Source: Ponticaulis sp.
Lineage (GTDB): Bacteria; Pseudomonadota; Alphaproteobacteria; Caulobacterales; Hyphomonadaceae
Length of the DNA stretch: 6,579 bases
Assembly: GCA_002699325.1 (NCBI GenBank)
Contig: PABS01000090.1
Coordinates: 18,321 to 24,899 of the forward strand
Direction: 5' to 3'
Shown here: positions 1-5,781 of the stretch, piece after piece
Position numbering within the stretch: the first letter of the stretch is position 1
Layout: each line of letters begins with the position of its first letter
The notes under the pieces: generated by a model
The model's input: only the letters and a program-made list of their open reading frames with translations
Databases searched by the model: none
Told to the model about the DNA's origin: nothing
Program-made: the position numbers and the translations under genes

Positions 1-934
1 TCTGATCATAAGTCGACAGGCTGTAAAGACCGATCAGCTTGGCCGTCAGGCGGTCTGAAAACCTGTGCTCCCAGTCACCCCCAATATCGACCTCATGGTT
101 ATTCTCAATCTCGGTGCGACCAGCGAGCCGGAAGACCGGATCTGGCATCCGCGGATCATAGAGCAGAACGCCAATGCCCTGTGTCTTCCATTCCGGTTCA
201 TATTCGATATTGAAGTTCAGGCTGTCCCGCGTTGTGGGGGTCCAGCCAAGAAGGGCTGATGCCTGAATACCGATTTCATTGGGCTGGCCATAGGTCTCAC
301 GATAACTCGTAATCTCTCCATCGGCATTTCGGCTGACCTCAAAACCCTCACCACGACCGCGCAGATTTGGCGCCTGCAAATCGAGAGTCAGATCCGCCGT
401 CTCGCTCAGCGCAAGAGTCTTGGTCAGTTGAAGTGTCCAGCCAAGGCGTTCGGAATATTGAATATCGCGAAGCTCGGCGATAAAGGTCGTGGGCGTTCCA
501 CCCGCCGCTGTTTCCTTCAGGACCACATTCACAAGCTGGGTCTGGCCGCGCACATCCACGTTAGCAGCCGTGCCTGAAAGCAGCTCGATCCGCTCAACGG
601 ATCCGGCAGGGACGCGCTTCAATTGCTCAGAACTGCCGGTTTTCGAAGACGGCCGCTCACCATCAATCAGGATATTGCCCGCCGTTCCGCCGAACCCGCG
701 TCGGTTGGCGCCGTTGTCAATGGAAAACCCCGGCACGCGGGAGACCATGTCGAACGCTGTGACCGGATTGTATTGCTCAAAATAATAGGCAGAAAAGGTC
801 TGCACGCCATCCGTGGCCGGCCTCGTCGGCTCTGCGAGCGTTGCATCTTCATCTGCTGGTGTCTGTCCGATTGCCAGTGGCGAAAGCGCAGCAATCATGG
901 CTGCGCCGCAGATCACATATTTCATGTGACGCAT
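1..934 (-). CDS. TonB-dependent outer-membrane receptor, N-terminal part (runs off left edge)
   Basis: The first 311 residues of an outer-membrane receptor are visible; such receptors import a ligand such as a siderophore, vitamin or glycan using TonB/ExbBD energy. The N-terminus (MRHMKYVICGAAMIAAL, then a small-residue region ending near AIG-Q at residue 24) is a Sec signal peptide. A divergent TonB box may lie near residues 43-50 (GVQTFSAY). Residues about 55-140 form a plug domain: NPVTAFDMVSRVPGF, a Gly/Asn-rich turn, NILIDGERPSSK, a VERIELLSG motif, and a final NVVLKE strand. Beta-barrel strands begin after about residue 148. ATG at 934 is chosen over the in-frame ATG at 925 because GGGGAGG sits 7 bases upstream of it. 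The frame is open to the left edge, so most of the barrel lies outside the window. The substrate cannot be told. G+C is normal for the window, unlike the adjacent plus-strand pair. Confidence 0.9.
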   Translation of the reverse strand, partial: MRHMKYVICGAAMIAALSPLAIGQTPADEDATLAEPTRPATDGVQTFSAYYFEQYNPVTAFDMVSRVPGFSIDNGANRRGFGGTAGNILIDGERPSSKTGSSEQLKRVPAGSVERIELLSGTAANVDVRGQTQLVNVVLKETAAGGTPTTFIAELRDIQYSERLGWTLQLTKTLALSETADLTLDLQAPNLRGRGEGFEVSRNADGEITSYRETYGQPNEIGIQASALLGWTPTTRDSLNFNIEYEPEWKTQGIGVLLYDPRMPDPVFRLAGRTEIENNHEVDIGGDWEHRFSDRLTAKLIGLYSLSTYDQ

Positions 935-941
935 AAACGGC

Positions 942-948
942 CCTCCCC
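942..948 (-). promoter_or_regulatory. Shine-Dalgarno of the TonB-dependent receptor
   Basis: On the minus strand GGGGAGG is followed by 7 bases (GCCGTTT) and then the ATG at 934. This spacing supports 934 as the start rather than the second in-frame ATG at 925, which would lie 16 bases away. Confidence 0.75.
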
Positions 949-1054
949 GGCCTATGTCTTGTATAATTATGAGCGACCGGCTTGGCACAGTTTGAGCTGT
1001 ACATGCAATCAACACGCAGTCACAGCGCAGTAACGAATTGGAGAGTTAACGCGC

Positions 1055-1118
1055 TCGATCTACAACTCATCCACTAACTATAATCCCCGTTGACTATCAG
1101 TATTCTGCCACCTAGCGT
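1055..1118 (+). promoter_or_regulatory. Candidate promoter(s) of the receiver/kinase pair
   Basis: There are two alternatives. A perfect TATAAT at 1079-1084 has only a weak -35 (TCGATC, 1055-1060, 18-base spacer). A good -35, TTGACT (1090-1095), has a weak -10 (TAGCGT, 1113-1118, 17-base spacer). Either would give a short leader before the ATG at 1145. The second overlaps the 8-base repeat at 1110-1117. Assignment is by consensus resemblance only. Confidence 0.3.
1110..1117 (+). repeat. Left copy of 8-base direct repeat ACCTAGCG
   Basis: ACCTAGCG lies just upstream of the AT-rich two-gene cassette and recurs in the same orientation at 2860-2867, just beyond it. It could be a target-site duplication left by insertion of the cassette. 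It contains CTAG, which is rare in many bacterial genomes. No transposase, integrase or terminal inverted repeats were seen, and chance is not excluded. Confidence 0.3.
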
Positions 1119-1131
1119 TTAACTCAGGGAT

Positions 1132-1137
1132 GGAGAG
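1132..1137 (+). promoter_or_regulatory. Shine-Dalgarno that sets the start of the receiver-domain gene
   Basis: GGAGAG is followed by 7 bases (TATTGTG) and then ATG at 1145. The longer reading from ATG at 1130 would place this ribosome site inside the coding region, and that ATG has only an adjacent GGG upstream. The start at 1145 is therefore preferred, giving 223 rather than 228 residues. Confidence 0.65.
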
Positions 1138-1144
1138 TATTGTG

Positions 1145-1816
1145 ATGTTTGGACCTAGAACGGTCGACGAATTTGTACGTAGGCAGAAGAAGGGGGGCTC
1201 TTTCGAGGCTGATCTAGAACAGAGACGAAAAGTCAGAATTGGAGTAGTGGATGATGAGCCATTTCAACCTCTAAACAACCTACATAATCAAGGCTATTCG
1301 GTAGCCTACATTGGAAATGTTGATCGTGCAGATATTACCCAAGAGTACGACATTGTCCTATGTGACATAAATGGGGTAGCGACGGGTTTAAACAAGGAAG
1401 AACAAGGAGCCGCACTCCTATCCGAAATACGACGCAACTATCCTCAGAAGTACTTGATCGTATACTCAGGATTGAGTGGGCGAGCCAAAGCAATGCGGCT
1501 CGCGAAGCAGCGAGCAGACAAATACATCCCGAAGAGCGTTTCAATGGACATCTGGCTTCAAGAACTTGATAGCGCAATCAAGGTCACATTGGATCCGAAG
1601 TCTGTTTGGGAAAAGACCAGAAAGACGCTGGTCGATAGCGATGTTAACGCTGAAGATGTCGCGAGAATCGAACGAGCTTACGTTAAATCTCTTTCTAGCC
1701 AAAAAAGAAAACACATGGATCAACTCAAAAACAACTTTGAAGCTGATCCCATGGTTCAGAACGTGATCTCTGGCCTCATCTCAAGTGCAATTTTCCGAAT
1801 AGCGATTGGTGTTTAG
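1145..1816 (+). CDS. Response-regulator receiver-domain protein without a recognised output domain
   Basis: This 223-residue protein carries a receiver domain at about residues 30-145. The expected phosphorylation chemistry is visible: acidic pair D36-D37 (IGVVDDEP), phospho-acceptor D74 (IVLCDINGV), the switch Ser at S108 (LIVYSGLS), a switch-type Tyr at 127, and Lys K130 in YIPKS. The domain is preceded by a charged N-terminal extension. It is followed by about 75 residues that are largely helical and charged and end in a hydrophobic stretch (VISGLISSAIFRIAIGV). I recognise no DNA-binding, cyclic-nucleotide or other standard output domain in this tail. The stop TAG is immediately followed by the ATG of the kinase-like gene, so the two are almost certainly cotranscribed and translationally coupled, and the kinase is the probable phosphodonor (inference). 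G+C is lower than in the flanking genes, which suggests acquisition by transfer. The receiver assignment is strong; the output is unknown. Confidence 0.85.
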   Translation: MFGPRTVDEFVRRQKKGGSFEADLEQRRKVRIGVVDDEPFQPLNNLHNQGYSVAYIGNVDRADITQEYDIVLCDINGVATGLNKEEQGAALLSEIRRNYPQKYLIVYSGLSGRAKAMRLAKQRADKYIPKSVSMDIWLQELDSAIKVTLDPKSVWEKTRKTLVDSDVNAEDVARIERAYVKSLSSQKRKHMDQLKNNFEADPMVQNVISGLISSAIFRIAIGV

Positions 1817-2815
1817 ATGACGGTTCCGCTTGTCGTATGTAAGAGCAAAATCACGGGTAACGTCATTACGATTCCGGACTCAGAGCCTTCATTATCCGCT
1901 CATCTCCCAATTATGGAGGATTTGATCCAAACAGCCAAAGTGGGCCGACACCGGATTAAGGGCATTAATTACGATATTATCGAGACTAATGAATACTTGT
2001 ACTGTACTCTCTCTGTCGAAAAAAATACAGATAAAGAAGGAAAAACCCGCATATTTGAATATGATCGAGCCAGCGTAATCCGCTTCTGCGATTCAATTGA
2101 AAAGTTTGCCGAGGAAAATACAAAAGAATACATCAGTTATGCGCATGACATTCAATATTTGATAGGCATGCTGATACATAAAAGTGTAGTAAATAATAGG
2201 AATATAAACAATACAGAGCAATTGATTTCGAATTTAAATGAAATAAATACATTAACTTCTATTATGTCAGCGAAAGATGCATTTTTTAGGTTTAACACCG
2301 GCGCGTTTGCTGAAAGTATTTATAATGTCGATGTAACAGGAAAATTCTTCAAAATTTACAAAGCGATGGAGAAAATGGATCAAGGTTCTAAGTCTTCAAA
2401 GCGAATTGAATTTAAATTTAAAAGTCAAAAAAACTGCATTGTAAGAACATTAGAAGTTTTCGATTTTATACCCTACATGGTACTCGAGAATGCTTACAAA
2501 TACTCTCCTCATGACTGCGAAATTTCAGTGGACATACGAGAAATGGGAAATCATATCCTTGTGGAAGTGGAATCGTTGGGCCCAATGCTTGTTGAATTTG
2601 AGTCCACAAAGATCTTTGAAAAGAGCTATCGCGGCGAAAACGCTAAAAAAACTGGAGTCCCCGGCAAAGGAATGGGACTGTTCCATTTGAATCAAGCAAT
2701 GATCAAGCTCAACATGGGAACAATCTCGGTCAGCCAACCCAATCGTAATACGGATATTAAGTTATCTGGAGTGGATTATACAGAGACTCGCTTCGTCCTA
2801 CGGTTGTTTAAATGA
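1817..2815 (+). CDS. Soluble histidine kinase-like protein with HATPase_c domain
   Basis: This 332-residue protein has a C-terminal GHKL-type ATPase domain (about residues 205-332). The N box is LENAYKYS (E224, N225), the F-box region is IFEKSYRGENAKK (266-278), and the G2 loop is PGKGMGL (282-288). The G1 loop reads VESLGPM (251-257): Ser replaces the usual Asp/Asn and Met replaces the second Gly. A helical segment at about 100-150 contains H110-D111-I-Q, which resembles the phospho-acceptor motif of a dimerisation/His-phosphotransfer helix; H110 is the likely site (inference). The first 95 or so residues form a domain I do not recognise. No signal peptide or membrane span is visible, so a cytoplasmic input is expected. 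ATG abuts the preceding TAG with no spacer and no clear Shine-Dalgarno, implying translational coupling. The middle of the gene is the most AT-rich stretch in the window (33 of 120 G+C at 2161-2280). It could be a true kinase or a nucleotide-binding relative. Confidence 0.82.
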   Translation: MTVPLVVCKSKITGNVITIPDSEPSLSAHLPIMEDLIQTAKVGRHRIKGINYDIIETNEYLYCTLSVEKNTDKEGKTRIFEYDRASVIRFCDSIEKFAEENTKEYISYAHDIQYLIGMLIHKSVVNNRNINNTEQLISNLNEINTLTSIMSAKDAFFRFNTGAFAESIYNVDVTGKFFKIYKAMEKMDQGSKSSKRIEFKFKSQKNCIVRTLEVFDFIPYMVLENAYKYSPHDCEISVDIREMGNHILVEVESLGPMLVEFESTKIFEKSYRGENAKKTGVPGKGMGLFHLNQAMIKLNMGTISVSQPNRNTDIKLSGVDYTETRFVLRLFK

Positions 2816-2859
2816 TTTCTCGGCTTCGTTATTAATCATAAACCCACACTAATCATGTT

Positions 2860-2867
2860 ACCTAGCG
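2860..2867 (+). repeat. Right copy of 8-base direct repeat ACCTAGCG
   Basis: This copy matches 1110-1117 exactly and overlaps the TAG stop codon (2864-2862, minus strand) of the thioesterase gene. The G+C rises sharply from here rightward. If it is a target-site duplication, the cassette inserted at the 3' end of the thioesterase gene without damaging it. Confidence 0.3.
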
Positions 2868-3716
2868 AAACCGTTTGCTATCGCCATCCCAGATCCGGAC
2901 AATGCCGGACTGCGAAGCAACAGCCATGAGCGTGCCATCCTGCGCGAAGAGACGCGCCTCGCCATGGACGAAGCCGTCATGAATGCCCTGAACCTGAATG
3001 TCGGCCAGGACCCAATCTGTTTCGACCAGTTTGCGGATGCGCAGCGTATTATCGAGCGAGTTTGACCCCGCCTGCATGCCAAGGGCGTTGCCGGTAGCGC
3101 CCGGCACGAAATCTGCGATCACGGCCAGCATGGTGGCATCAATGGGCGTTGTCTCATCCAGCGGGCGACACCAGAGCATGGCCCGCCCATCTTCAGACAA
3201 TCCGCCCTCTGAGCGTTTCTTGCCATAGCGGCCCGCGGCCACACGGACATGCATGCGCTGTTGCAGGTCATCCGGTTCGTCTTCCACCTTGGGGCGGAAG
3301 CGGGGCTGGCGCTCGCAGTCTTCCGGCCCAGGAACATCCGGCATATGCACCCATTGATGATCAAGGTCTTTGCCGCGCGTACCGACGGCAGCGTTCACCG
3401 TGTAGATTTCCCGATCACCGACATGACCCAGCACACGCGCCTGAGTGACGTTCTTGCCTTCTGTCGCGGCGCGGACATCCACCTCAACCGTCTCGCCCGG
3501 CATGGCAAAAGAGAGATACTGCGCCGTCGCCCAGATCAGAGGGCGATCTGTCGTCAGCTCCAGTGCACGAATGGCTGAGGCAAGCCCTACGCCGCCAAAC
3601 AGGAATTTGTGTTTCGGCGGGCCCACCGAAATCCCCATATCCACGGGCAGACGCCATTTGTTTGGGTCTTCAGTCGGGTCGAGATCGAAAAAGCGAGTGG
3701 GTTTGATGTTGCTCAT
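2862..3716 (-). CDS. TesB-like acyl-CoA thioesterase (double hotdog)
   Basis: This 284-residue protein matches the length and layout of type II acyl-CoA thioesterases, which hydrolyse acyl-CoA to free acid and CoA in the cytoplasm. The N-terminal hotdog spans about residues 30-115 (FLFGGVGLASAIRALE, then ATAQYLSFAMPGETVEVDV). A charged linker contains HQWVHMPDVPGPEDC. The C-terminal hotdog spans about 165-276. TesB family landmarks are D222 in NSLDNTLR (compare SLDH in E. coli TesB), DGFVHGEARLFAQDGTLMA, and Q269 in ASQSGIVR. The family's catalytic Thr/Ser position appears to be Gln or Gly here (IQVQGIHDG), judged by eye. The ATG at 3716 has only a weak ribosome site. It lies downstream of the exported-protein gene, 114 bases away, with a hairpin region between. 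The chain-length preference cannot be told. Confidence 0.85.
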   Translation of the reverse strand: MSNIKPTRFFDLDPTEDPNKWRLPVDMGISVGPPKHKFLFGGVGLASAIRALELTTDRPLIWATAQYLSFAMPGETVEVDVRAATEGKNVTQARVLGHVGDREIYTVNAAVGTRGKDLDHQWVHMPDVPGPEDCERQPRFRPKVEDEPDDLQQRMHVRVAAGRYGKKRSEGGLSEDGRAMLWCRPLDETTPIDATMLAVIADFVPGATGNALGMQAGSNSLDNTLRIRKLVETDWVLADIQVQGIHDGFVHGEARLFAQDGTLMAVASQSGIVRIWDGDSKRFR

Positions 3717-3744
3717 ACTCGCAGATAGTCGCCTATCATCTCAC

Positions 3745-3782
3745 GCCGCAAGCCTGACGTTGCGGCAGCTAAGTCAGGCTTG
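3745..3782 (-). promoter_or_regulatory. Two overlapping, mutually exclusive hairpins in the leader of the thioesterase gene
   Basis: CAAGCCTGAC (3749-3758) pairs perfectly with GTCAGGCTTG (3773-3782): 10 base pairs around a 14-base loop. GCCGCAA (3745-3751) pairs perfectly with TTGCGGC (3760-3766): 7 base pairs around an 8-base loop. The two share bases 3749-3751 and cannot form together. They lie after the stop of the 487-residue gene and end about 30 bases before the thioesterase ATG. No T run follows on either strand, so this is not a standard intrinsic terminator. It could be an mRNA-stability or attenuation element. Confidence 0.45.
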
Positions 3783-3830
3783 TCTATCGTGCGTTTCGCT
3801 TCTGGCGGGTCGAATGAACCACCATCCCAG

Positions 3831-5294
3831 TTAATTATAAAAGCAGATCTCGCTGACATCATCGCGGCGATAGCAACGAGGCTCGGTTGCCGGTGGGCGA
3901 TAGCTCGGTTTCCAGCGGAGCAGCTCCTGAAACTCTGCTTCAGCTGCCTGACGTTTGGCTTCGTCCCGACGCCACTGCTCTTCTTCAATAACCCGTTTCT
4001 GTGCCGCAATCAGTTCGTTCCGCTGGAATTCAAGGATCATACTGGCCGGCGCGCGTACACAAATAGACCGCATCGGGTCGCCAGAATACTTGCGCACATC
4101 AAACAGGAATCGCCAGTCCGGCCGCTGCTCGCTGGTATTGTTATATTTCTTCTTATCCAGCCAGGTGCCAAAGGCAGAGCAGGCATAATCCGGAACAGAC
4201 TGATGCGGATTGGTCGGCGTCTCGAAATGCTTCATCACCGTACGCACATAGTCGGGCCAGCGATCATACTCAGTCTTTGACGGCATGTTGTTGCGATAGA
4301 ATTCAAACGGGTCAGACGCAGGCTCAAAAGCTTCAAGTGGCTGGCGCTGCACCCAGTTGCTCAATTCAATAGGGATAAGCGGACAGGTTTCATCCTGAAT
4401 ACGCGCCTTTTCATATTGCAGCGCCCAGGTGATGCCCTCATCCGGCACACGTTCGACCGCAGAATTGTTAAGCCCGCCCATGATCAGGCCATAAGCGATC
4501 TGACACCCATTCAGACCTTTAGTGCGAACCTCGACTGATCGGTTCGCCCAGCGTTCTGCGGCTTCCGCCTCAAGCCGCTGCTTTTCAAGCGCATCTCCCA
4601 TCAATTCCGGAAGTTTCTTAGCCACAGGCAGTGGAATCCATGTGCCTGAACCACACAATTTCTCCGGATTGTAGAAGGTGAAAAAAGCGGAAAAGCGACC
4701 GGCGAAGAAGCGGCTCTCATTATCCTTGATGAACTGACATGCTTCAGGTGAAAGATCGGCCTGAACAAAGCCAGCTTCTGCCATGGACTTCTGGCCCGGA
4801 TGGTCCCCGAAACAACGGCCAATGCCATCCGTGGCGAGATTGATGAGGGAGGCGGGCGGCTCCTTCTCGAAATAATCGTAGAACCGGTCGACCTCTTTTC
4901 TCGACCACTGATCCGGATTCTCTTTCCAGATCTGACGCGCGAGACGCCCATTCTTTTTCAGGCCGCAATCGCCGCGCTCCAGGCACTCTCCGAGCTTTCT
5001 GCGCGAGTCATGATCACGCCAGAGCGACTCAGCTCCCGCATAATACCAGCCCATGGCGGCTTTCGAGAGCGCTTCCTGGCCATAGGATTTATCGCGAAGA
5101 AAGGCGGTGCCTGAGCCTCTTGGTTCGATCCAGTCCTGCACGCGAATAGCGCATTCGGGTGTCTCGACGAAGGTGTGCTCGGACATGGCATATTCAGTCG
5201 CGCCATTATCCATGCCGAATTGCGCCGATGCTGCGCCTGACAATGCCAATGCCAGAAGCGCCGACAGCGCCAGACCAGTTGTCTTGCGTTTCAC
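3831..5294 (-). CDS. Exported cysteine-containing protein of unknown function
   Basis: I do not recognise this 487-residue protein. It begins with a clear Sec signal peptide: basic MKRK, a hydrophobic core at about residues 7-20, and a likely signal peptidase I cleavage after A24 (AASA-Q). There is no lipobox and no later membrane span, so it should be periplasmic or secreted. The mature part has 12 cysteines spread over its length (for example PEC, GEC...GDC, GRC, YAC, SIC, PRC, EIC), an even number suited to disulfides. It is rich in Trp, Tyr and charged residues. A helical, Glu/Arg/Ala-rich segment (about 440-465, EEEQWRRDEAKRQAAEAEFQ) precedes a Pro/Arg/Cys tail ending in CFYN. The start is GTG, supported by AAAGGGG 7 bases upstream; no better ATG exists before the signal peptide. 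G+C is typical of the window. No enzymatic motif was found. A structural or binding role is possible, but this is a guess. Confidence 0.85.
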   Translation of the reverse strand: MKRKTTGLALSALLALALSGAASAQFGMDNGATEYAMSEHTFVETPECAIRVQDWIEPRGSGTAFLRDKSYGQEALSKAAMGWYYAGAESLWRDHDSRRKLGECLERGDCGLKKNGRLARQIWKENPDQWSRKEVDRFYDYFEKEPPASLINLATDGIGRCFGDHPGQKSMAEAGFVQADLSPEACQFIKDNESRFFAGRFSAFFTFYNPEKLCGSGTWIPLPVAKKLPELMGDALEKQRLEAEAAERWANRSVEVRTKGLNGCQIAYGLIMGGLNNSAVERVPDEGITWALQYEKARIQDETCPLIPIELSNWVQRQPLEAFEPASDPFEFYRNNMPSKTEYDRWPDYVRTVMKHFETPTNPHQSVPDYACSAFGTWLDKKKYNNTSEQRPDWRFLFDVRKYSGDPMRSICVRAPASMILEFQRNELIAAQKRVIEEEQWRRDEAKRQAAEAEFQELLRWKPSYRPPATEPRCYRRDDVSEICFYN

Positions 5295-5301
5295 TCTAAA
5301 A

Positions 5302-5308
5302 CCCCTTT
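5302..5308 (-). promoter_or_regulatory. Shine-Dalgarno that supports a GTG start
   Basis: AAAGGGG on the minus strand is followed by 7 bases (TTTTAGA) and then GTG at 5294. This places the start directly before the basic residues of the signal peptide and supports GTG initiation. Confidence 0.7.
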
Positions 5309-5437
5309 GCAGACCCGCACCCTGAATTTGCTTAGCAATAACAATCGACTGCTTTGAGCAAACTAGCCGGTTATAGCCTCAAGCACATCCCCTGAAGCGG
5401 GGAATGGCGGAGGCGAGCCGTGGATTGAGCAGTTTGA

Positions 5438-5468
5438 TCCCCCTCCAGCTCCCACTTTTTAAGGGGGA
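5438..5468. repeat. G/C-tract inverted repeat
   Basis: TCCCCCT (5438-5444) pairs with AGGGGGA (5462-5468) around a 17-base spacer containing CTCCC and a T run. It resembles the hairpin at 5510-5532 in style (C-rich arm, T/A-rich turn, G-rich arm). This suggests a dispersed intergenic repeat family, although a single window cannot show dispersal. Confidence 0.4.
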
Positions 5469-5509
5469 GAGCAGCACCGGGATCATTGCACAGACGGCGC
5501 AACAGCGCT

Positions 5510-5532
5510 TCCTCCTCTTGAAAAGGGGAGGA
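5510..5532. repeat. G/C-tract hairpin
   Basis: TCCTCCTCTT (5510-5519) pairs with AAGGGGAGGA (5523-5532) at 9 of 10 positions around a 3-base loop (GAA); the single mismatch would be a G-U pair in one RNA strand. Its G-rich arm also looks like a Shine-Dalgarno for a GTG at 5538, which is the only support for a small plus-strand frame there. Confidence 0.45.
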
Positions 5533-5537
5533 TCGAG

Positions 5538-5684
5538 GTGGAGATCAATCTGTTTCAGGTGGAGCCGGAAGTGCTGGCTGAGCGGTCTGTCCTGATCTCA
5601 ATTGCTTCTTTCATCGGCAATTGTCTGGATATTGACTCGACGCTGTTTCCTCCGCTCGCGAGCGCCGTACCATTCATCAAATAG
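5538..5684 (+). CDS. Doubtful small ORF, 48 residues
   Basis: GTG at 5538 follows GGAGG (5527-5531) at 6 bases and opens a 48-residue frame beginning VEINLFQVEPEVLAERS and ending AVPFIK. The ribosome-site resemblance is good, but it lies inside a hairpin arm and may be accidental. An antisense frame at 5598-5735 is open in register with it, and at most one of the two is likely to be real. No family is recognised. Confidence 0.15.
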   Translation: MEINLFQVEPEVLAERSVLISIASFIGNCLDIDSTLFPPLASAVPFIK

Positions 5685-5746
5685 CATTTCGACTAGCTCA
5701 ATGAGTGCTTGCTTCGCCAGGATCGACCGGACTGATCAGGTCGATA

Positions 5747-5770
5747 TCCTTCTCCCAGCTGGGAGAAGGA
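5747..5770 (-). terminator. Perfect 24-base palindrome just after the CoA-ester lyase gene
   Basis: TCCTTCTCCCAG (5747-5758) is followed directly by its exact reverse complement (5759-5770). It lies 11 bases past the TAG stop of the leftward lyase gene, so it is well placed to form a 3'-end hairpin in that mRNA (about 10 base pairs with a 4-base loop). No U run follows, so it may act as a stabilising 3' element or a repeat unit rather than a classical intrinsic terminator. As duplex DNA it could also bind a dimeric protein. Confidence 0.45.
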
Positions 5771-5781
5771 CTATGGGAGGA

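Larger units (their letters stand above)
935..1144. other. Divergent intergenic region between the receptor gene and the receiver/kinase pair
   Basis: About 210 bases separate two divergently transcribed genes, so both promoters should lie here. No coding signal was found. An imperfect inverted repeat, AGCGCAGTAAC (1024-1034) against GTTAACGCGCT (1045-1055), pairs at 9 of 11 positions around a 10-base spacer and could be an operator. For the leftward gene, CATAAT (971-966 on the minus strand) is a possible -10, but no good -35 lies upstream of it. The G+C appears to fall from left to right across the region. Confidence 0.5.
5309..5781. other. Long intergenic region rich in hairpins, no confident gene
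   Basis: This stretch holds a series of G/C-tract inverted repeats: TCCCC/GGGGA at 5388-5403, TCCCCCT/AGGGGGA at 5438-5468, a near-perfect 10-base stem at 5510-5532, CAATTGC/GCAATTG at 5599-5623, ATCGACC/GGTCGAT at 5722-5745, and a 24-base perfect palindrome at 5747-5770. Two small overlapping antisense reading frames (5538-5684 plus; 5598-5735 minus) are open, but neither is convincing. The promoter of the exported-protein gene should lie near 5310-5400. TATAAC on the minus strand at about 5370 is a possible -10, without a clear -35. The rest shows no feature I can support. Confidence 0.5.

Noticed and set aside
65..894. Several plus- and minus-strand ORFs inside the receptor region
   Set aside because: The minus-strand frame beginning at 934 gives an unbroken signal peptide, plug domain and barrel strands to the edge; the others are overlapping shadows without recognisable protein character.
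900..934. A lipoprotein signal (VIC-G) at the start of the receptor
   Set aside because: The Cys lies too close to the N-terminus, before the hydrophobic core, and the flanking residues do not match a lipobox; the protein is a TonB-dependent receptor with an ordinary signal peptide.
1130..1144. ATG at 1130 as the start of the receiver gene
   Set aside because: A well-spaced GGAGAG lies between it and the ATG at 1145, which favours the later start.
2816..2861. Intrinsic terminator after the kinase-like gene
   Set aside because: No hairpin with a T run is present; only a 7-base direct repeat, TAATCAT (2833-2839 and 2850-2856), was seen, which is too short to interpret.
3149..5325. Plus-strand ORFs of 70-170 codons opposite the thioesterase and exported-protein genes
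   Set aside because: They lie antisense to frames with clear domain structure or a signal peptide, and their translations are low-complexity or Arg/Ser/Pro-rich, as is typical of shadow frames.
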